Positions 1 through 8,754 of a DNA stretch of 64,000 bases are shown here, in pieces. The DNA comes from Pseudoalteromonas phenolica (GTDB lineage Bacteria > Pseudomonadota > Gammaproteobacteria > Enterobacterales > Alteromonadaceae), in NCBI RefSeq assembly GCF_005876835.1, contig NZ_PPSW01000003.1:1-64000 (forward strand). The letters are read 5' to 3'. The stretch's first letter is position 1, and each line of letters begins with the position of its first letter. A model generated the notes under the pieces. That model did not search any database and was not told the origin of the DNA. It saw nothing but the letters and a program-made list of their open reading frames with translations. The translations under genes were made by a program, and so were the position numbers.

Positions 1-13
1 GAGCTATACTCGC
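1..13 (-). tRNA. tRNA-Gly, 5' end only (cut by the window edge)
   Basis: The first 13 bases equal the complement of the 5' acceptor and D-arm start of the complete tRNA-Gly at 321-396. It is therefore a second tRNA-Gly on the minus strand whose body lies to the left of the window. It would be the last member seen of the Gly-Cys-Leu-Gly tRNA block. The anticodon is not visible, so the isoacceptor is inferred from similarity only. Confidence 0.75.
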
Positions 14-72
14 GTTCCATGTTGCTTTTTAATCCAGCTTAATAACACAAAAGTTTGCCTTTAACTTTTATT

Positions 73-90
73 AGCTGAGTTATACTCGCA
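73..90 (-). pseudogene. tRNA-Gly 5' fragment (remnant)
   Basis: These 18 bases match the 5' end of the tRNA-Gly at 380-397 with one mismatch, and the likeness fades after the D-stem. No anticodon arm or T-arm follows, so this is a broken copy. It lies between the intact tRNA-Leu and the next tRNA-Gly, as expected if an array of tRNA-Gly genes grew and shrank by unequal recombination. Confidence 0.6.
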
Positions 91-111
91 TTTAATTGAT
101 TCTAAAATCAA

Positions 112-198
112 TGGTGCCCGGGGCCGGACTTGAACCGGCACGTCATTACTGACGAGGGATTTTAAATCCCTTGTGTCTACCAATTCCACCACCCGGGC
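112..198 (-). tRNA. tRNA-Leu (anticodon UAA)
   Basis: The complement folds as a class II tRNA of 87 nt including an encoded CCA. The acceptor begins GCCCGGG and ends CCCGGGCACCA, the anticodon loop is TTTAAAA with anticodon TAA, there is a long variable arm, and the T-loop is GGTTCAAGTCC. It is the third tRNA of the block read from the promoter at 466-493. E. coli has the same order after pgsA (glyW-cysT-leuZ). Confidence 0.95.
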
Positions 199-232
199 AT
201 CGGGCTGCTTACGCATGTGGAGTGTTGAGAAA

Positions 233-306
233 TGGAGGCGGAACCCGGAGTCGAACCGAGGTAGACGGATTTGCAATCCGCTGCATGGCCACTCTGCCAT
301 TCCGCC
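233..306 (-). tRNA. tRNA-Cys (anticodon GCA)
   Basis: The complement is a 74-nt tRNA with acceptor GGCGGAA and encoded CCA. The anticodon loop carries GCA inside a CGGAT/ATCCG stem, and the T-loop is GGTTCGACTCC. It lies between tRNA-Gly and tRNA-Leu in a cotranscribed set. Confidence 0.95.
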
Positions 307-320
307 GACGTATAAAAGAT

Positions 321-396
321 TGGAGCGAGTAACGAGGTTCGAACTCGTGACCTCGACCTTGGCAAGGTCGCGCTCTACCAGCTGAGCTATACTCGC
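321..396 (-). tRNA. tRNA-Gly (anticodon GCC)
   Basis: The complement is a 76-nt tRNA starting GCGAGTATAGCTCAGC with anticodon loop TTGCCAA (anticodon GCC), T-loop GGTTCGAACTC and encoded CCA. It is the first tRNA after the promoter at 466-493. Its 5' end is repeated, complete or broken, at 1-13 and 73-90. Confidence 0.96.
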
Positions 397-465
397 ATTC
401 CAAAGTAAGTTATTCACTCACTTCTTTTATCGTTTTGAGGCATGCTGCCCTCTCAACACGGACGC

Positions 466-493
466 ATTCTACAGATCTTTAATAATGCGTCAA
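466..493 (-). promoter_or_regulatory. tRNA operon promoter
   Basis: On the minus strand TTGACG (488-493) and TAGAAT (466-471) are separated by 16 bp, a near-consensus sigma-70 promoter. A GC-rich stretch (GCGTCCGTG) follows the -10, resembling the discriminator of stringently controlled stable-RNA promoters. It lies between pgsA and tRNA-Gly and would drive the Gly-Cys-Leu tRNAs independently of pgsA. Confidence 0.75.
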
Positions 494-564
494 TATAAAA
501 AATGAATGTTTTTAATCGTTTGCTCAATTTTTATCTAAACTGCTGCCTATATAGCCGTAAAATA

Positions 565-1110
565 TCAAGATTTAATCAATTCAGACTTTGCCGCATTCAA
601 ATATGCCAGCATTGACGTCACAGTTAATAGCGTTGCAATCGCCAAAAGGGCATAACTTAACATGGTCATCCAAGGCGCATGTTGCCAAATCAAACCAATA
701 ATGGCTAACATTTGTGCAGCAGTTTTAAACTTACCCATATTACTCACTGCTACATTGCCACGTTTACCTTGCTCGGCCATCCACTCTCTTAGTGCTGATA
801 TCACAATTTCGCGGCTTATAATGATAAGCGCAGCCAAAGTAATAAAAATGTTTTGATAGTGAGTGGCTAAAACAACGAGAGCCACACTGACCATAACTTT
901 ATCTGCAACAGGATCTAAGAACGCCCCAAAAGGCGTTGATTGATCGAGTTTTCGTGCCAAGTAGCCATCAAGAATATCGGTTACCGATGCTAGCCAGAAA
1001 ATAAAGGCGGCAGCAAAAAAAGCCCATGAGTAAGGCAAATAAAACACCACTGCAAAAACAGGGATAAGTAACAATCTAAATGTTGTTAAGGTATTAGGAA
1101 TATTCCACAT
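565..1110 (-). CDS. pgsA: CDP-diacylglycerol--glycerol-3-phosphate 3-phosphatidyltransferase
   Basis: The enzyme makes phosphatidylglycerophosphate from CDP-diacylglycerol and glycerol-3-phosphate in the inner membrane, the committed step to phosphatidylglycerol and cardiolipin. The 181-aa protein has the normal family length. It carries the CDP-alcohol phosphatidyltransferase signature near residues 43-72 (D-x2-DG-x2-AR-x8-G-x3-D-x3-D, seen as DILDGYLAR, then GAFLDPVAD). Several hydrophobic helices surround it, including one near residues 12-36. It lies 41 bp downstream of uvrC on the same strand and before the tRNA block, as in E. coli. The ribosome-binding site is weak, so translation may depend on readthrough from uvrC. 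Confidence 0.96.
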   Translation of the reverse strand: MWNIPNTLTTFRLLLIPVFAVVFYLPYSWAFFAAAFIFWLASVTDILDGYLARKLDQSTPFGAFLDPVADKVMVSVALVVLATHYQNIFITLAALIIISREIVISALREWMAEQGKRGNVAVSNMGKFKTAAQMLAIIGLIWQHAPWMTMLSYALLAIATLLTVTSMLAYLNAAKSELIKS

Positions 1111-1151
1111 AACTACTTTGTGTATCTTTTTTTATAGTGTTGCATGATCAA

Positions 1152-2975
1152 TTAGGCTTTGTCATGCAAATGATTAAATATCTTTTCAGCCATATCTTGG
1201 CTGATCCCAGGCACTTGATTTAACTGCGCTATAGTAGCCGATTTTACACCTTGCATACCACCTAAGTATTTTAACAAGGCTTGTCGACGTTTCTGCCCTA
1301 CTCCTTCTATTTCTTCTAACAGAGATTGAGTTCGCTGTTTTTGCCGTTTATTTCTATGTCCTGCTATGGCAAAACGGTGTGATTCGTCACGTATATGCTG
1401 AATTAGATGTAAAGCAGGTGAATCAGAATCCAGATTCACGGTTCGTCTGCCGCCATCTATGAGTAAAGTCTCAAGACCGGGCTTTCGGCTTGTGCCTTTC
1501 GCAACACCAACTAATAATGGCATTTTGCTGTGCGGCCAATCTTCAAAAAATGCTTCTGCTTTATTAAGCTGACCCTTACCACCATCTATAAAAATAACGT
1601 CTGGAATTTTTTCTTCATCTTTTAACTTGCCATAGCGCTTATTCAAGGCAAATGCCATTGCAGCATAGTCATCACCAGGTGTGATCCCCGTGACGTTGTA
1701 GCGACGATATTCTTTATTATTTGGTCCACTACCATCAAATACCACACATGAAGCAATGGTATTTTCACCCATAGTATGACTGATATCGAAACATTCCATG
1801 CGATTGATATCGCTAAGTTGTAATGCTTCTTTTAATAACGCATAGCGTTTAGTAATCGAATCTTGCGCGTTTTGTTTTACAACAATGCTATTTAAAGCGT
1901 TTTTATTTGCAAGTGCGAGGTACTGCGCACGTTCAGAACGCACCGATGCCTTTAACTCCACTTTTTTATCAGCCAGTTGCGATAGCGCATTGATGAGTTC
2001 GATTTGCTCTTGTAGTTCAAAAGGCAATACGATTTCTTTTGGGATCTGTCGTTGTGTACCCGCGCCTACATAGTATTGTCCAATAAATGACGTGACAATT
2101 TCGTCTTGCTGCGAGTCTTTAGGTACCTTAGGGAAATAAGTTTTACTACCCAATACTTTATGGTCTCGCACCATTAATAGGTGAATGGCACAAATGCCGT
2201 TTTGCTGCTGGAAACCAACTATGTCTATTTCGCCTAGGTTACCGGCCACAAACTGCTGCTCTTGCATTTGTCTTAAAATTGCAATTTGATCTCGTACTTT
2301 TGCGGCGAGTTCAAAATTCAAGGCCATACTGGCCTGCTCCATCTTTTCAACTAAGGTTGCGATAACTTGATGTGATTTACCTGATAAGAATTGTTTTACC
2401 AGTTCAACCTGCTCTTTATATTCACCATCAGAGACTTTTCCCACACAAGGCGCAGAACAACGCTTTAATTGGTATTGCAGACATGGACGACTGCGGGCAC
2501 GGTAATACGCATCTTCACATTGGCGCACGGGGAAAATCTTTTGCATTAAGCGCAGACTTTCAGACACGGCTGCACTGCTCGGGTAAGGGCCAAAGTAATC
2601 CCCTTTTTGTTTTCGGCTTCCTCGGTGAAAAGCTAATCTGGGATGTTTATGCCCGCTTAAGAAAATATAAGGATAAGATTTATCATCTCTCAATAAGATG
2701 TTGTATCTAGGTTGATACTGTTTAATGAGGTTGTTTTCGAGAAGAAGTGCTTCGGTTTCAGTATTGGTGAGCGTTACCTCTATATTGGCAATGTTACTTA
2801 CCAGTACTCGGGTTTTAGCGTCGGGAATGTTGCTTCGAAAGTAACTCGAAACACGTTTTTTTAAGTTTTTCGCCTTACCAACATAAATAACCTGATGCTG
2901 CGCATCGTACATACGATAAACACCAGGTTCTGTAGATAATGTTTTTAAAAAGGCTTTTGAATCAAATACTGCCAT
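1152..2975 (-). CDS. uvrC: Excinuclease ABC subunit C
   Basis: UvrC makes both incisions of nucleotide excision repair after UvrA and UvrB have located the damage. The 607-aa protein has the full family length. A GIY-YIG nuclease domain opens it (GVYRMYD at about 18, [12 protein letters not shown] near 30-41). A UVR (UvrB-binding) helix pair lies near 205-240, the RNase H-like 5'-nuclease core spans about 380-540 ([18 protein letters not shown]), and helix-hairpin-helix motifs close it ([13 protein letters not shown]). It lies 9 bp after uvrY, reproducing the conserved uvrY-uvrC operon. It has no LexA-type operator of its own that I can see. Confidence 0.97.
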   Translation of the reverse strand: MAVFDSKAFLKTLSTEPGVYRMYDAQHQVIYVGKAKNLKKRVSSYFRSNIPDAKTRVLVSNIANIEVTLTNTETEALLLENNLIKQYQPRYNILLRDDKSYPYIFLSGHKHPRLAFHRGSRKQKGDYFGPYPSSAAVSESLRLMQKIFPVRQCEDAYYRARSRPCLQYQLKRCSAPCVGKVSDGEYKEQVELVKQFLSGKSHQVIATLVEKMEQASMALNFELAAKVRDQIAILRQMQEQQFVAGNLGEIDIVGFQQQNGICAIHLLMVRDHKVLGSKTYFPKVPKDSQQDEIVTSFIGQYYVGAGTQRQIPKEIVLPFELQEQIELINALSQLADKKVELKASVRSERAQYLALANKNALNSIVVKQNAQDSITKRYALLKEALQLSDINRMECFDISHTMGENTIASCVVFDGSGPNNKEYRRYNVTGITPGDDYAAMAFALNKRYGKLKDEEKIPDVIFIDGGKGQLNKAEAFFEDWPHSKMPLLVGVAKGTSRKPGLETLLIDGGRRTVNLDSDSPALHLIQHIRDESHRFAIAGHRNKRQKQRTQSLLEEIEGVGQKRRQALLKYLGGMQGVKSATIAQLNQVPGISQDMAEKIFNHLHDKA

Positions 2976-2984
2976 TAAAAATGA

Positions 2985-3635
2985 TTAGTTCGATGTGTCT
3001 ATATCGATCATTTTATGGCGAATGGCCAAATGTGTCAGCTCTACATCACCGCCAACATTTAATTTTTCAAACATTCGATAACGATAGCTGTTCACTGTTT
3101 TCGAACTTAAGTTAAGTCTGTCTGCAATATCTTGTGCTTTTTCACCTTTGGTGATCATCAGCATGATTTGCAGTTCACGTTCAGACAAAGACTGAAATGG
3201 GTTCTCATCATTACGACCACTAAACTGCGCAAGCGCAATTTGTTGAGCAATTTCAGGCGCGATATATCGCTGCCCTGAATTTACAGCACGAATGGCATTG
3301 ATCATTTCGTCAGAGCCCGTCCCTTTGGTCAAGTAGCCCTGTGCACCCACTTGCATCACTTTGCTTGGGAACGGATCTTCACAATGAACCGTTAATACAA
3401 TTACCTTAATATCAGGGTTGTATCGACAAATCTTTTTCGTCGCCTCAAGACCGCCAATCCCCGGCATATTCATGTCCATTAATACAATATCAGGGTTATT
3501 GTCACGGCAAAATTTAACTGCCTCTTCACCCGTTTTAGCTTCGCCGATGACTTTAAAGCCACGAACATCATCGAGAATTCGTTTGATGCCGGTTCTAACT
3601 AACTCATGATCATCAACTAATAACACATTAATCAA
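2985..3635 (-). CDS. uvrY: GacA/UvrY-family response regulator
   Basis: This is the response regulator of the BarA/GacS-UvrY/GacA system, which in gammaproteobacteria activates the small RNAs that titrate CsrA. A receiver domain (DD at 8-9, phosphoacceptor D54, K at about 104) is followed by a LuxR-type helix-turn-helix (SERELQIMLMITKG, near 150-205). I take the TTG at 3635 as the start. It gives MINVLLVDDH with the phosphoacceptor at D54 as in E. coli UvrY, and a GAGG lies 8 nt upstream. The longer reading from GTG 3641 has its Shine-Dalgarno only 2 nt away. UUG initiation is, as I recall, also reported for E. coli uvrY. Confidence 0.95.
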   Translation of the reverse strand: MINVLLVDDHELVRTGIKRILDDVRGFKVIGEAKTGEEAVKFCRDNNPDIVLMDMNMPGIGGLEATKKICRYNPDIKVIVLTVHCEDPFPSKVMQVGAQGYLTKGTGSDEMINAIRAVNSGQRYIAPEIAQQIALAQFSGRNDENPFQSLSERELQIMLMITKGEKAQDIADRLNLSSKTVNSYRYRMFEKLNVGGDVELTHLAIRHKMIDIDTSN

Positions 3636-3761
3636 TGGCACACCCTCACAGAAAATTTGGTAATCGCAATCACTAAAAATAGCAGTTCGAGGTTAACACA
3701 TAATTATGTAAAAAATAACGATTAAACTTTTGTATTAGTTAAAAAACCATACTAAAGAACC

Positions 3762-3793
3762 AAAAAAGGCCAGAATGTGACTCCTGACCTTTT
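3762..3793 (-). terminator. Rho-independent terminator of the dicarboxylate symporter
   Basis: Read on the minus strand, a 10-bp stem (AAAAGGTCAG with CTGGCCTTTT, one G-U pair) encloses a 10-nt loop and is followed by a T-run. It lies 28 bp past the symporter stop codon. Confidence 0.85.
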
Positions 3794-3820
3794 GGTATTC
3801 AAAAACAAATAATTGTTAGG

Positions 3821-4969
3821 TTATTTACTCTGCTCTGAGAACTTATTTACCCATAAGGCAATCACACCATCACCGGTGACATTACAAGCTGTACCAAAGC
3901 TATCTTGAGCAAGGTAGAGTGCAATCATAAGTGCAACTGCTCCCTCTGAGAAACCAAGCATTGAAGTCAGTAAACCCAGAGCCGACATTACCGCTCCACC
4001 CGGCGCGCCAGGCGCCGCGATCATCACCACACCTAACATAAAGATAAATGGCAAAATACTGGTAATACTTGGCATTGACATTTCTGGTGACAGTAACATC
4101 ACCGCCATTGCACAAGTCACGATCGTAATTGTTGAGCCAGATAAATGAATCGTCGCGCACAGGGGCACAGAGAAGTTAGCAACCTCATCTTTTACGCCAT
4201 TGGCCTTACTCGCTCGTAAAGATACAGGAATTGTCGCAGCACTAGACATAGTACCTATCGCAGTAAAATAGGCTGGTAACATGTTTTTGACTAATTCAAT
4301 TGGGCTACGCTTTAACAAAATACCCGAACCAATAAATAAAACAGATAACCACAACCAGTGCATCACAACTGCAGCAACTAAAACAATACCAAACGTGCTC
4401 AAAGTATCAGCCACTGTGCCTGCAACCGCCATTTCAGCGAATACACCCGCAATGTAAAAAGGAAGAGCAGGAATAATTACTTTTGCCAGCAAGGCATCAA
4501 TAACGTCACGGCCTTGATCAACCACATTCTGTAAGTCTTTCAATGCCAGTTGACTAATACCAATACCAAATATGAATGCAGCTGCCAGCGCAGTCATTAC
4601 GCCCATCAAAGGTGGGATTTCAATATTAATAAAGCTTTTCAGCTCAGTCGCCTGAACGGCTTGGTAAGTCGTTGTACCTTCGAAAAATGGCACAAATGCG
4701 TTTACCAACAAAAAGGCTAAGGTGCCCGCTAAAATAGTTGAGCCATAAGCAAAGCCGACTGTTTTACCTAAAAGATGTCCTGCACCTTTAGGTAAACCTG
4801 CGATACCTGAGGCAATAAAAAACAAGATAATTAAAGGAATGGTAAAACTGATTAATTGACCTACAATCACTTTAAATGTGTAAAGTAGCTCTACTAGCGG
4901 TAAAGGTAGATATGAGCCCACCACAATACCTGCGGCGATACCGGCAAGTAACTTCAAAATTAACGACAT
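3821..4969 (-). CDS. Sodium/proton-dicarboxylate (glutamate/C4) symporter, DAACS family
   Basis: This inner-membrane secondary transporter takes up acidic amino acids or C4-dicarboxylates with cations. The 382-aa protein has about eight hydrophobic helices and the family's serine-rich re-entrant region and signature near the centre (IGTMSSAATIPVSLR). Late motifs VMIAAPGAPGGAVMSALGL and the closing helix LYLAQDSFGTACNVTGDG follow. It is shorter than GltP or DctA (about 430 aa), mostly at the C terminus. Start ATG 4969 is preceded by AGGGA at good spacing. It is monocistronic with its own terminator. The exact substrate cannot be read from the sequence. Confidence 0.9.
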   Translation of the reverse strand: MSLILKLLAGIAAGIVVGSYLPLPLVELLYTFKVIVGQLISFTIPLIILFFIASGIAGLPKGAGHLLGKTVGFAYGSTILAGTLAFLLVNAFVPFFEGTTTYQAVQATELKSFINIEIPPLMGVMTALAAAFIFGIGISQLALKDLQNVVDQGRDVIDALLAKVIIPALPFYIAGVFAEMAVAGTVADTLSTFGIVLVAAVVMHWLWLSVLFIGSGILLKRSPIELVKNMLPAYFTAIGTMSSAATIPVSLRASKANGVKDEVANFSVPLCATIHLSGSTITIVTCAMAVMLLSPEMSMPSITSILPFIFMLGVVMIAAPGAPGGAVMSALGLLTSMLGFSEGAVALMIALYLAQDSFGTACNVTGDGVIALWVNKFSEQSK

Positions 4970-5180
4970 AAATTATCCCTGATAAAAACGATGCGCCGTT
5001 TTAACATGTTTTACAACGAATTTGTTATAAATTCGTTATTCTTCATCACTATTACCAAATTAGGTACATTCTGTACGCACTTAACTTAAAAATAAGTGCC
5101 TCTAACGATTATGTATTGTTAACAAACCTCGAGTGCTATTTAATTTATGCTAATTTCTGGTGTTACAAATTACCGCAATA

Positions 5181-7520
5181 ATGTTAAAAACTTCTCTGTC
5201 GATTATCAGTGCAGCATTACTCGCTGCTTCTAGTCAATCAATTGCTTCTGAGTCACTGCCTTTTGTTAACGCTAAGGCTGAAATAGATGGCAAACTTGAC
5301 GAAGCCGTTTGGCAACAAGCTAAAAAAATAACCATTAACAATGTTACATGGCCGCAAGAAAACATTGCGAGTCCAATTGAAACAACGGCTTACGTATTTG
5401 AAAATGGTACCTCATTATTCATTGCTTTCGATGCAAAAGACCCGAACCCTGAACTTATCCGCGCCTTCTATCGAGACCGTGACAGTGCATGGAATGATGA
5501 CCTTGTTGGTATCAAAATTGATTCATTTAACAATAGCTTGAGTGCTTATCAATTATTTATTAACCCGCTCGGCGTACAACAAGACTCTATCGAAAATGAA
5601 CTAACGAAAAGCGAAAATAGCTCTTGGAATGGTATTTGGGATAGCGCTGGGACCATCCATGAGGGTGGTTATTACGTGGAGGTTGAAATTCCTTTAAGGG
5701 TTTTGAACTTTGATGACAGTATAGATACAAAAACCATGGCGATGGAGTTTTTAAGGTTCTACCCACGAGACCAACGTCTTCGTATTTCGAGTATGCAAAT
5801 TGAACATGCCAATAATTGTTGGATCTGCCAAATGCCTGAATACACAGGCTTTGAGCAAGCCAAACAAGGCAACAATTTTGCACTTATTCCCTCTCTGGTT
5901 GCCGGTAAAGAACAAACACGTGATATTGATGGTAATGAAGCTGGAGAATGGATTGATGACGATAATGTCGAGCCAAGCTTAGATGTAAAGTGGGCTATCA
6001 CCCCTGATATGACACTTAATGCGACTCTAAATCCTGATTTTTCTCAAGTAGAAGCCGATACAGGCCAGTTGAGTGTTAACAATAGCTTTAGTTTATTCTT
6101 TCCTGAGAAGCGGGCTTTCTTTTTAGATAATGCAGACTACTTCTCGTCACATTTAAACCTTATTCACACTAGAAACATTGCTGCACCTGATTATGGCATG
6201 AAGTTTACCAGTAATAAGCAAGGTCATACTGTCGGTGCCTTCATCGCTAACGATGAAAAGCTAAATGTGATGATCCCGGGTAACTTAGGCTCTCGCGTTG
6301 TTTCATTTGACCAAAAAAGCGAGAACTTAGCATTAAGGTACCGCTATGACTTTAATAATACGTTATCTGTCGGTACCACAACAACGGCAAGGCAAAGTGA
6401 TGATTATAGTAACCAAGTTGTTAGCTTAGACAGCAAGTATAAGCTTACCAATAACGATATTTTCAAAGCTCAAGTGTTACTTTCTGATACCGACTATACG
6501 CAAGCTTTTGTTGATGAACTCTGTAATGGTGAACAAGGTGACTGTCAAAAGCCATCTCAACCAGAATGCAAAATCAATTCTGATTGTGACTTAAATGAAA
6601 GTACATTGCGTGTGCTTAATAAAGAAGATACTAAAGGGCTGGGTTACTTATTAAATTATGAGCATAACGAAAAGCATTGGCGTGCTTTTACCAGCTATCA
6701 ATACCGAGATAAAGGCCTGCGTTCTGATTTAGGTTTTATGTCACAAATCGACTTCAATAAGTTTTTGGCCGGTTATGAGTATCGCTGGTATGGCGATGAA
6801 AACACTTGGTGGAACCGTGCTAATTGGTACACGGATTGGGACATTACGCATAACGACAATGACGAGTTGTTAGAGAAAGAAGTACAAACTAACTTCTCTA
6901 TAAATGGTCCACTGCAAAGTCATATTAATACAGGTGTAGAACACAGAAAACGCACTGGTCTTCGCCATAATGAAGCGAGTCTTGCCATTGACGGAAACAC
7001 AGACTTGTTCACCGAAAACAACCTGTGGACCTATATGGAAATGAAGCCGGTATCTGGTGTCTTTACCAGCCTTAATATTAGCACTGGTAACAAAGTTGAC
7101 CTTGCTAACAACCGTCTAGGTGAACAGTTCAGGGTACGTCCTGTCATTAATTTGAATTTAGGCAAGCATTTTGAACTGCGATTCAGACATACTTATCAAA
7201 CATTAGAAGCTGATGGGGCTGATGTATTCACTGCCAATTTGACTGATGTACGAATGACCTATCAGTTTAATTTAAATAGCTATTTAAGATTAGCTGTGAT
7301 TAAAACAGACATTGAACGCAACCCAAGTAATTACATTGACTCGGTTGATGCCACTTATAAAGGATTAAGCACACAGCTACTTTATTCTTATAAGTTAAAC
7401 CCTCAAACCGTGTTCTTTGCCGGCTTCTCTGATAGTGGCTATCAAGATGATGAATTAAAAGAAATTACAAAGGATTCAAAGACTTTCTTTATGAAGTTTA
7501 GCTATGCTTGGTTAATGTAA
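5181..7520 (+). CDS. DUF5916 outer-membrane protein with N-terminal CBM9-like domain
   Basis: The function is unknown. The protein opens with a clear signal peptide (MLKTSLSIISAALLAASSQ, cleavage near IAS). A CBM9-like beta-sandwich follows at about 25-220 (PFVNAKAEIDGKLDEAVW is typical), then a long region of alternating strands ending in an aromatic residue pattern expected of an outer-membrane beta-barrel (about 240-780). I choose ATG 5181 because it starts the signal peptide. An in-frame GTG at 5160 would add seven residues before it. A cysteine-rich loop near 455-475 (DELCNGEQGDCQ, CKINSDCDL) is probably surface-exposed. Relatives are common in marine Alteromonadales and Bacteroidetes. 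It stands alone between the symporter and cysK. Confidence 0.8.
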   Translation: MLKTSLSIISAALLAASSQSIASESLPFVNAKAEIDGKLDEAVWQQAKKITINNVTWPQENIASPIETTAYVFENGTSLFIAFDAKDPNPELIRAFYRDRDSAWNDDLVGIKIDSFNNSLSAYQLFINPLGVQQDSIENELTKSENSSWNGIWDSAGTIHEGGYYVEVEIPLRVLNFDDSIDTKTMAMEFLRFYPRDQRLRISSMQIEHANNCWICQMPEYTGFEQAKQGNNFALIPSLVAGKEQTRDIDGNEAGEWIDDDNVEPSLDVKWAITPDMTLNATLNPDFSQVEADTGQLSVNNSFSLFFPEKRAFFLDNADYFSSHLNLIHTRNIAAPDYGMKFTSNKQGHTVGAFIANDEKLNVMIPGNLGSRVVSFDQKSENLALRYRYDFNNTLSVGTTTTARQSDDYSNQVVSLDSKYKLTNNDIFKAQVLLSDTDYTQAFVDELCNGEQGDCQKPSQPECKINSDCDLNESTLRVLNKEDTKGLGYLLNYEHNEKHWRAFTSYQYRDKGLRSDLGFMSQIDFNKFLAGYEYRWYGDENTWWNRANWYTDWDITHNDNDELLEKEVQTNFSINGPLQSHINTGVEHRKRTGLRHNEASLAIDGNTDLFTENNLWTYMEMKPVSGVFTSLNISTGNKVDLANNRLGEQFRVRPVINLNLGKHFELRFRHTYQTLEADGADVFTANLTDVRMTYQFNLNSYLRLAVIKTDIERNPSNYIDSVDATYKGLSTQLLYSYKLNPQTVFFAGFSDSGYQDDELKEITKDSKTFFMKFSYAWLM

Positions 7521-7555
7521 TGTAAAGCATATAAAACAAACTTTTTATACTTTTC

Positions 7556-7587
7556 GGCTATAAGCATATTTGATATATCTTATAGCC
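7556..7587 (+). repeat. Perfect 9-bp inverted repeat after the DUF5916 gene
   Basis: GGCTATAAG and CTTATAGCC flank a 14-nt AT-rich loop 36 bp past the DUF5916 stop. No T-run follows, so it is a weak terminator at best. It also lies 75 bp before cysK and could be part of that promoter region. Confidence 0.4.
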
Positions 7588-7661
7588 AATCTTTCCTTCT
7601 GTTTTTGCCCGACCTCAGTAAAGTGAACACTAATTAAATCTAGATCATGAAAGAGAACACA

Positions 7662-8630
7662 ATGTCTAAAATCTTTGCAGATAATAGCCTAACTATTGGC
7701 AACACTCCGATCGTTAAATTAAACCGTGTAACGGGTGGTAACGTTTTCGCTAAAGTTGAAGCACGTAACCCAAGCTTCAGTGTTAAGTGTCGTATTGGCG
7801 CTTCAATGATCTGGGAAGCTGAAAAAGCAGGCACTTTAACTGAAGGCAAAGAAATCATCGAGCCAACATCTGGTAACACAGGTATCGCACTTGCGTTTGT
7901 TGCCGCATCTCGTGGTTATAAATTAACCCTAACTATGCCAAACACAATGAGCCTTGAGCGTCGTAAGCTACTTAAAGCGTTAGGTGCTAACTTAGTTCTG
8001 ACTGAAGGCGCTAAAGGCATGAAAGGTGCTATCGAAAAAGCGAATGAGATCCTAGCGAGCGATCCAGAAAAATACGTATTACTTCAGCAATTCGAGAACC
8101 CAGCTAACCCGAAAATTCACTTCGAAACGACAGGTCCTGAGATTTTTGAAGCGATGGAAGGTAAAGTTGACTTCTTCGTTGCTGGTGTTGGTACGGGTGG
8201 TACAATTTCTGGTACTACACGTTACCTTAAGCAAGAAAAAGGTCTTGATGTAAAAGCTATCGCGGTTGAGCCTGTTGATTCTCCAGTTATCACGCAAACA
8301 CTTGCAGGTGAAGAAGTTAAGCCTGGTCCTCACAAAATCCAAGGTATTGGTGCTGGTTTCATCCCAGGTAACCTTGACCTAGAACTTATTGATGGTACTG
8401 AGCTAGTTTCAAATGAAGATGCAATTGAAATGGCACACCAACTAATGCGTGATGAAGGTATCCTAGTGGGTATTTCTTCAGGTGCTGCTGTTGTTGCAGC
8501 TAAACGCCTTGCTGAGAAGCCTGAGAACGCTGATAAAAACATTGTTGTTATTTTACCAAGTGCAACAGAGCGTTACCTATCAAGCCCTCTATTTGCAGAC
8601 AAGTTCAGCGATCAAGAATTAGTTCAGTAA
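7662..8630 (+). CDS. cysK: Cysteine synthase A (O-acetylserine sulfhydrylase)
   Basis: This PLP enzyme joins O-acetylserine and sulfide to give cysteine and acetate. The 322-aa protein has the PLP lysine at K42 inside [11 protein letters not shown], the substrate loop TSGNTGIAL and the phosphate-binding glycine loop [10 protein letters not shown]. The start at 7662 ([16 protein letters not shown]) matches known CysK proteins and has AAGAGA 7 nt upstream. The ATG at 7647 would add MKENT and lacks a good ribosome-binding site. The gene is monocistronic with a strong terminator. Codon choice is strongly biased (CGT, GGT, AAC), as in highly expressed genes. I see no convincing CysB site. Confidence 0.96.
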   Translation: MSKIFADNSLTIGNTPIVKLNRVTGGNVFAKVEARNPSFSVKCRIGASMIWEAEKAGTLTEGKEIIEPTSGNTGIALAFVAASRGYKLTLTMPNTMSLERRKLLKALGANLVLTEGAKGMKGAIEKANEILASDPEKYVLLQQFENPANPKIHFETTGPEIFEAMEGKVDFFVAGVGTGGTISGTTRYLKQEKGLDVKAIAVEPVDSPVITQTLAGEEVKPGPHKIQGIGAGFIPGNLDLELIDGTELVSNEDAIEMAHQLMRDEGILVGISSGAAVVAAKRLAEKPENADKNIVVILPSATERYLSSPLFADKFSDQELVQ

Positions 8631-8658
8631 TTCAATTGCTGACTTTTTGACACATAGG

Positions 8659-8690
8659 AAAGCCGACAATTGTCGGCTTTCTTTGTTTTT
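8659..8690 (+). terminator. Rho-independent terminator of cysK
   Basis: The palindrome AAAGCCGACA/TGTCGGCTTT with an AT centre is followed by CTTTGTTTTT. It begins 29 bp past the cysK stop. Confidence 0.92.
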
Positions 8691-8754
8691 GCCTTTGCGT
8701 TTTCATCTGGGCTTCCTAAACTTAGAATTAAGTTTTTATCAAACTAACGCCTTC

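Noticed and set aside
2372..2710. Open frame of 112 codons on the plus strand
   Set aside because: It lies wholly antisense to the well-conserved uvrC. It has no ribosome-binding site and its composition follows the complementary codons.
3900..4160. 86-codon frame on the minus strand inside the symporter gene
   Set aside because: It is an out-of-frame shadow of a conserved membrane protein gene with no translation signal.
8647..8754. Longer N terminus for the solute-binding protein
   Set aside because: It would begin inside the cysK terminator and place 36 unrelated residues before a clear signal peptide.
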